9,772 nt of DNA. It comes from JAVXNW01 sp036645575 (GTDB taxonomy: Bacteria > Bacillota > Clostridia > Christensenellales > Aristaeellaceae). The stretch covers positions 1 to 9,772 of the forward strand of contig JAVXNW010000094.1 of assembly GCA_036645575.1 (NCBI GenBank), written 5' to 3'. The position numbers and the translations under genes are program-made. The notes under the pieces were generated by a model, which saw nothing but the letters and a program-made list of their open reading frames with translations, was not told the origin of the DNA and did not search any database. This document shows, one piece after another, positions 6,838 through 9,772 of the stretch (within the stretch, counting starts at the first letter, position 1; each line of letters opens with the position of its first letter).

Positions 6838-6866
6838 ATTATAACAAAACCCATAAGGCTTGTCAA
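6838..6866 (-). promoter_or_regulatory. Consensus sigma-A promoter of the sugar operon
   Basis: On the minus strand TTGACA (6866-6861) and TATAAT (6843-6838) are separated by exactly 17 bp, with an extended TG one base before the -10. Both hexamers match the consensus fully. An A6 tract at 6886-6881 upstream could serve as an UP-like element. The predicted start is near 6831, giving a leader of about 77 nt. Such a strong core promoter for a catabolic operon suggests control by a repressor or catabolite regulator. Confidence 0.85.
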
Positions 6867-6944
6867 TGACGCGATGCGCGTTTTTTAGGCGGACGGCAGG
6901 CCCCTTTTTTCGTCCCGCGCACGGCGCGCTTTATGTTTCCCTGC
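6867..6944. other. Spacer between divergent promoters with two small GC palindromes
   Basis: ACGCG-atg-CGCGT (6869-6881) runs straight into a T tract (6881-6886), a terminator-like shape for plus-strand transcription although nothing upstream on that strand needs terminating. CGCGC-acg-GCGCG (6916-6928) is a second palindrome. A second T6 lies at 6905-6910. These could be protein-binding sites between the two promoters or simple chance in GC-rich DNA. I see no gene here. Confidence 0.3.
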
Positions 6945-6974
6945 TTGACAGTCGCGCGCAAGATAGATTACAAT
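6945..6974 (+). promoter_or_regulatory. Sigma-A promoter of the membrane protein-topB unit
   Basis: TTGACA (6945-6950) and TACAAT (6969-6974) are separated by 18 bp; the -35 is perfect and the -10 has one mismatch. The predicted transcription start is near 6981, giving a leader of about 130 nt before the gene at 7113. It faces away from the sugar-operon promoter, about 80 bp between the two -35 boxes. Confidence 0.78.
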
Positions 6975-7018
6975 ATGGAAGAAGTTTGTCAGTGCCCATT
7001 TTCGCGCCGGACGCGGTT

Positions 7019-7046
7019 CGCCCTCATCGCATAGGGCGGCTTTTTT
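7019..7046 (+). terminator. Terminator-like hairpin in the leader (possible attenuator)
   Basis: CGCCCT (7019-7024) pairs with AGGGCG (7033-7038) around an 8-nt loop, then GGC... leads into six T (7041-7046). It lies only about 40 nt after the predicted transcription start and 67 nt before the first start codon. A functional terminator here would yield a short RNA of about 65 nt unless read-through is allowed. A small CGCG/CGCG stem (7003-7006 with 7012-7015) precedes it. No T-box, ribosomal-protein or known riboswitch core is recognisable. Confidence 0.5.
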
Positions 7047-7063
7047 GAGATTGCAAATTGTAA

Positions 7064-7088
7064 GCGGCGCCGCCTTGGGACGCGCCGC
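7064..7088 (+). other. 7-bp GC hairpin just upstream of a ribosome binding site
   Basis: GCGGCGC (7064-7070) pairs with GCGCCGC (7082-7088) around an 11-nt loop. It ends 10 nt before GGAGG (7099-7103), the ribosome site of the gene at 7113. It leaves the ribosome site free, so a stabilising 5' role is more likely than direct blocking. It might also be a partner in alternative folding with the upstream terminator hairpin. Confidence 0.4.
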
Positions 7089-7112
7089 ATCAAATATTGG
7101 AGGCATTCTACC

Positions 7113-7589
7113 ATGAGCAAATCCGCCAAATGGATCAGCGTGATCGCCCTTGTCTGTCTGACCTTGTTTGTCGTTGTTTTTTTGAGCGAGCAGCTTTCCG
7201 CGTCCCTTGTGGGGATTGAGGTGGTGCCCGCGTCTGATCAGCAGGACGCGTTTTCGGCGCTGCTGGCTTCTTCTAAGCGGGGCGATTTTGCGCGGTCGCA
7301 GTTCCGGGAGATGGAATCGGAGAACGCTTCCGACTATGCCTTTATCACCTACACGGTGAAGCTGTCGGGCTCCTGTCCGCTGCCCGCGCGGTGGGCGGAG
7401 CTAAACCTTGCGCCGGCGCAAGGCGACGTGCTGCTGATAAGCGATCCGATCGACGTCTCGCCGTTTGGCAAGGGAACGCTCACGGCGACGCTCTTGACGC
7501 ACGCCGCGTCGGCGGGCGAGGCGCGCAGCCTGTGGGCGGAATACTATGTGCTGGGTCGCGCGATGAACGCGCCCGTGTACGCATCCTGA
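7113..7589 (+). CDS. Single-span membrane-anchored protein of unknown function
   Basis: A 158-residue protein I do not recognise. Residues 1-6 are basic, then one hydrophobic segment at about 7-26 (ISVIALVCLTLFVVVFL) acts as an uncleaved anchor or signal, so the rest should lie outside the membrane. Residues 40-72 are polar and probably helical. From about 75 the pattern looks like beta strands (DYAFITYTVKLSG, DVLLISDPIDV, GTLTATLLTHA). Cys15 is in the membrane segment and Cys88 is outside. GGAGG lies 9 nt before the ATG. The stop overlaps the topB start as TGATG, so the two are cotranscribed and probably translationally coupled. No catalytic motif is seen. Codon use is GC-rich like its neighbours, and the promoter and ribosome site are good, so it is a real gene. 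A link to topoisomerase function is unproven; the pairing may be only expression coupling. Confidence 0.82.
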   Translation: MSKSAKWISVIALVCLTLFVVVFLSEQLSASLVGIEVVPASDQQDAFSALLASSKRGDFARSQFREMESENASDYAFITYTVKLSGSCPLPARWAELNLAPAQGDVLLISDPIDVSPFGKGTLTATLLTHAASAGEARSLWAEYYVLGRAMNAPVYAS

Positions 7590-9679
7590 TGCGCACATTG
7601 ATTGTGGCGGAGAAGCCCTCCGTCGCCCGGGACATTGCGCGGGTGCTCAACTGCCGGGGCAAGGGTGAAGGCGCGCTGATTGGCGAGGAATACGTGGTCA
7701 GTTGGGCGCTGGGCCACTTGGTCAGCCTGTGCGAGCCGGATGAGCTGGACCCGATCTATAAAAAGTGGCGCATGGATCAGCTGCCGATGCTGCCGGTTCT
7801 CAAGACCAAGGTGCTGCCCAAGACCAAGGCGCAGTACGCCATCGTCAAAAGCCTGATGAACAGTGCGGACACGGAAAAGATCATCTGCGCGACCGATAGC
7901 GGGCGCGAGGGCGAGCTGATTTTTCGCTATATCTACGCGCAGGCAAAGTGCAAAAAGCCGGTTGAGCGGCTGTGGATTTCCTCGATGACCGACGCGGCGA
8001 TCCGCGAAGGGTTTGCGCACCTGAAGCCCGCCTCCGCCTACGACGCGCTCTACGCGAGCGCGCGCTGCCGTTCGGAGGCCGACTGGCTGGTGGGCATGAA
8101 CGCGACGCGCGCCTTTACGCTGCGCTTTGACGCGCTGCTTACGCTGGGTCGGGTGCAGACGCCCACGCTCAGGCTGATTGTGGCGCGCGACCGCGAGATC
8201 CGGGACTTTGTGCCCGAAGATTACCATGAGGTGCGCGCGAACTTTGGCGACTACGAGGGGTTGTGGATCGATCCCGAGACGCAGGAGCAGCGCTGCCGCG
8301 ACGGGGCGCTGGCGGCGCGGATCAAGGAACTCGCCGAGGGGCAGCCCGCCCGCATCCTAGACGCGCGGCGGGAGCAGAAAAAAACGCCGCCGCCGCAACT
8401 GTTCGACCTGACCGCGCTTCAGCGCGAGGCGAACCGCCTCCTGGGCATTTCCGCCGCCAAGACGCTTGAGATCGCGCAATCGCTCTACGAAAAATACAAA
8501 CTGCTCACCTATCCGCGAACCGATAGCCGCTACCTCACGCGCGACATGATCCCCAAAATAAAACAGACTTTGGCCTCTTTACCAGAACCTTACGCGCAAT
8601 TCGCCGCGCAATTGCAGCCCGAACCCCCGGTTCCGTCCCGCGTCTACAACGACGAAAAGGTCAACGATCACCACGCGCTCGTGCCCACGGGGCAGAATAC
8701 AGACCTTGGTCGCTTACCCGATTTAGAGCACAAAGTGTATGACATGGTCGTGCGCAGATTGATCGCGGCGCTGTATCCCGACTACGAATACGAGTCTGCG
8801 ATCGTCCTGACAGGCGTTTTAGATTACCAGTTTAAGTCGGTAGGCCAGATTCCGACCAAGGAGGGCTGGCGCGCGCTTTACCGCGATTCAAAAGAAGAAA
8901 AGCCTGAAACGCAGCTTCCCCACGTGTCAATCGGCGATACCCGCGTAGTTCAGGCGATTTCGCTGAAGAAATGCAAGACCAAGCCGCCCTCGCCGCACAA
9001 CGACGCCTCGCTTCTGGGGCTTATGGAGCACGCGGGGCGCACGCTGGAGGACGATTCGCTCAAGGAGTCGATGAAGGACAGCGGGCTTGGCACCCCAGCC
9101 ACCCGCGCGGCGATCATCGAGCGGCTGATTCAGGTGGGCTACATCGTGCGGCGTGGCAAGACCCTCGTCGCAACCGAAAAGGGCGACCGGCTGATCCAAG
9201 TGGCCCCAGAGATCATAACATCCGCCGAGATGACCGGCAAGTGGGAGCGTGCGCTGAGCAAGATGGCGCGCGAAACAGACCAAGGTCTTATCACTGCCAA
9301 AGCCGATCGCTTCATGGATAGCATTCGGCGGTATAGCGCGTTTCTCGTCGAGTGCGCCAAGTCGAGCGACCAGACGGTTGTGTTCGAGCGCGAGGAGAAA
9401 AGCAAGGGCAAGGGCAAGTCTTCCGTCACGTCGCTTTCGCGCAAATGCCCGCTGTGTGGGACAGGGGAAGTGACTGCGAACCAGAAGGCATTTGGCTGTT
9501 CGCGCTGGCGTGAAGGGTGTCATTTCACCATCTGGCGCAACGCGCTAGCGCAGCAAGGCATTGCGTCGATCACGGTAAACGACATGAAGAAGCTGTTAGA
9601 CGGTCAAACGCTAAAGGTTGCCCAAGGCGAAATCACGTTGACGCAAAACCGCGTCACCCTGCGGTCATTTCCCTCGTAA
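7589..9679 (+). CDS. topB: DNA topoisomerase III (type IA)
   Basis: A 696-residue type IA topoisomerase that cuts one DNA strand through a 5'-phosphotyrosine link, relaxing negative supercoils and decatenating replication or recombination intermediates. The Toprim domain begins at the N terminus (LIVAEKPSVARDIA, 4-17) and has the acidic DSGREGE at 103-109. SEADWLVGMNATRAF is at 162-176 and LGRVQTPTL at 186-194. The catalytic tyrosine is Tyr308 in TYPRTDS (307-313). DHHALVPTG (360-368) and GLGTPATRA (499-507) complete the core. A four-cysteine zinc ribbon (Cys620, Cys623, Cys637, Cys644) closes the protein, as in many Firmicutes TopB. I start at 7589 because the typical N terminus MRTLIVAEKPS begins there and overlaps the upstream stop; the same frame runs open back to 7391 without family similarity. 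No Shine-Dalgarno sequence is evident before the start, which supports coupling to the upstream gene. Chromosomal copies and plasmid or conjugative-element copies both exist; nothing here indicates an element. Confidence 0.96.
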   Translation: MRTLIVAEKPSVARDIARVLNCRGKGEGALIGEEYVVSWALGHLVSLCEPDELDPIYKKWRMDQLPMLPVLKTKVLPKTKAQYAIVKSLMNSADTEKIICATDSGREGELIFRYIYAQAKCKKPVERLWISSMTDAAIREGFAHLKPASAYDALYASARCRSEADWLVGMNATRAFTLRFDALLTLGRVQTPTLRLIVARDREIRDFVPEDYHEVRANFGDYEGLWIDPETQEQRCRDGALAARIKELAEGQPARILDARREQKKTPPPQLFDLTALQREANRLLGISAAKTLEIAQSLYEKYKLLTYPRTDSRYLTRDMIPKIKQTLASLPEPYAQFAAQLQPEPPVPSRVYNDEKVNDHHALVPTGQNTDLGRLPDLEHKVYDMVVRRLIAALYPDYEYESAIVLTGVLDYQFKSVGQIPTKEGWRALYRDSKEEKPETQLPHVSIGDTRVVQAISLKKCKTKPPSPHNDASLLGLMEHAGRTLEDDSLKESMKDSGLGTPATRAAIIERLIQVGYIVRRGKTLVATEKGDRLIQVAPEIITSAEMTGKWERALSKMARETDQGLITAKADRFMDSIRRYSAFLVECAKSSDQTVVFEREEKSKGKGKSSVTSLSRKCPLCGTGEVTANQKAFGCSRWREGCHFTIWRNALAQQGIASITVNDMKKLLDGQTLKVAQGEITLTQNRVTLRSFPS

Positions 9680-9689
9680 GCGAGAATGG

Positions 9690-9758
9690 GCGTGAGCGCA
9701 GCCCGGCACTGCGGTGCCGGGCTGCGCACGACGCTGCGGCGTCGTGCTACGCTCACGC
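9690..9758 (+). other. Three-way-junction palindromic element after topB
   Basis: Three nested stems fold almost without unpaired bases: P1 9690-9698 with 9750-9758 (9 bp), P2 9699-9709 with 9714-9724 (11 bp), P3 9726-9734 with 9739-9747 (9 bp). All 29 pairs are Watson-Crick; only 9725 and 9748-9749 are free at the junction. Both arms end in the same C(TGCG)G loop, a UNCG-class tetraloop in plus-strand RNA; on the other strand the loop would be CGCA, which has no such stability. It starts 11 nt after the topB stop and lacks a T tract, so it is not a standard terminator. It may protect the 3' end, be part of a dispersed repeat, or extrude as DNA. Confidence 0.75.
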
Positions 9759-9772
9759 GGGTTATTGAACGC

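Noticed and set aside
6975..7034. 19-codon frame (ATG at 6975 to TAG) as a leader peptide
   Set aside because: Its ATG abuts the -10 box and would lie upstream of the predicted transcription start, so it would not be in the mRNA; no ribosome site.
7391..7588. 66-residue extension of TopB into the upstream gene
   Set aside because: Overlaps the unknown gene in another frame and lacks similarity to TopB; the family's N terminus starts at 7589.
7544..8227. 227-codon open frame on the minus strand
   Set aside because: Antisense to the topoisomerase core including the Toprim motif; no recognisable domain or ribosome site.
9690..9758. Reading the structure as a standard intrinsic terminator or as an integron attC site
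   Set aside because: No T tract follows, and no clear GTTRRRY/RYYYAAC core pair or integrase gene is present; the perfect three-stem symmetry also differs from attC.
1..9772. CRISPR array, tRNA or rRNA
   Set aside because: No regularly spaced repeats and no cloverleaf or rRNA-like sequence found on either strand; the small hairpin at 89-104 lacks the other tRNA arms.

Overview
The window is about 60% G+C and carries two divergent transcription units around an intergenic region at about 6755-7112. Gene style points to a Firmicutes lineage, probably Clostridia-like: strong AGGAGG-type ribosome sites, tight operon packing, a ribose-type ABC cassette beside TIM-barrel sugar isomerases, and a Firmicutes-type topoisomerase III. 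This placement is inferred from protein style only; no rRNA or marker gene is present.

Left, minus strand (6754 down to 250): a six-gene sugar or cyclitol operon. In transcription order it is a TIM-barrel isomerase/epimerase (5927-6754), a periplasmic-type binding protein (4780-5763), a double ATPase (3122-4654), a permease (2182-3129), a second TIM-barrel isomerase/epimerase (1270-2103) and a Gfo/Idh/MocA NAD(P)-dependent oxidoreductase (250-1257). An essentially perfect sigma-A promoter (TTGACA, 17 bp, TATAAT with extended TG) precedes the first gene. A likely intrinsic terminator lies at 4-37. The three longer internal gaps each hold GC-rich hairpins, the best of them right after the binding-protein gene, where one expects a structure that raises binding-protein expression above the membrane components. 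The enzyme set (one Gfo/Idh/MocA enzyme plus two different xylose-isomerase-like barrels) matches oxidation followed by elimination, hydration or isomerisation of a keto-sugar, as in inositol or levoglucosan catabolism. The substrate cannot be read from sequence. No regulator, kinase or aldolase is in the window.

Right, plus strand (promoter at 6945-6974 to 9679): a leader with its own terminator-like hairpin, a 158-residue single-span membrane-anchored protein of unknown function (7113-7589), and topoisomerase III topB (7589-9679). The stop and start codons of the two genes overlap as TGATG, implying translational coupling.

After topB, 9690-9758 folds as a near-perfect three-way junction (9, 11 and 9 bp stems) with two identical C(UGCG)G tetraloops. 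It is the most striking unexplained structure in the window. At the other end, 1-249 is non-coding and holds the likely operon terminator, an 11-C run and a 13-bp inverted repeat spaced like a small mobile-element remnant. The two largest findings are therefore the three-way junction and the probable keto-sugar pathway; neither is proven novel from this sequence alone.
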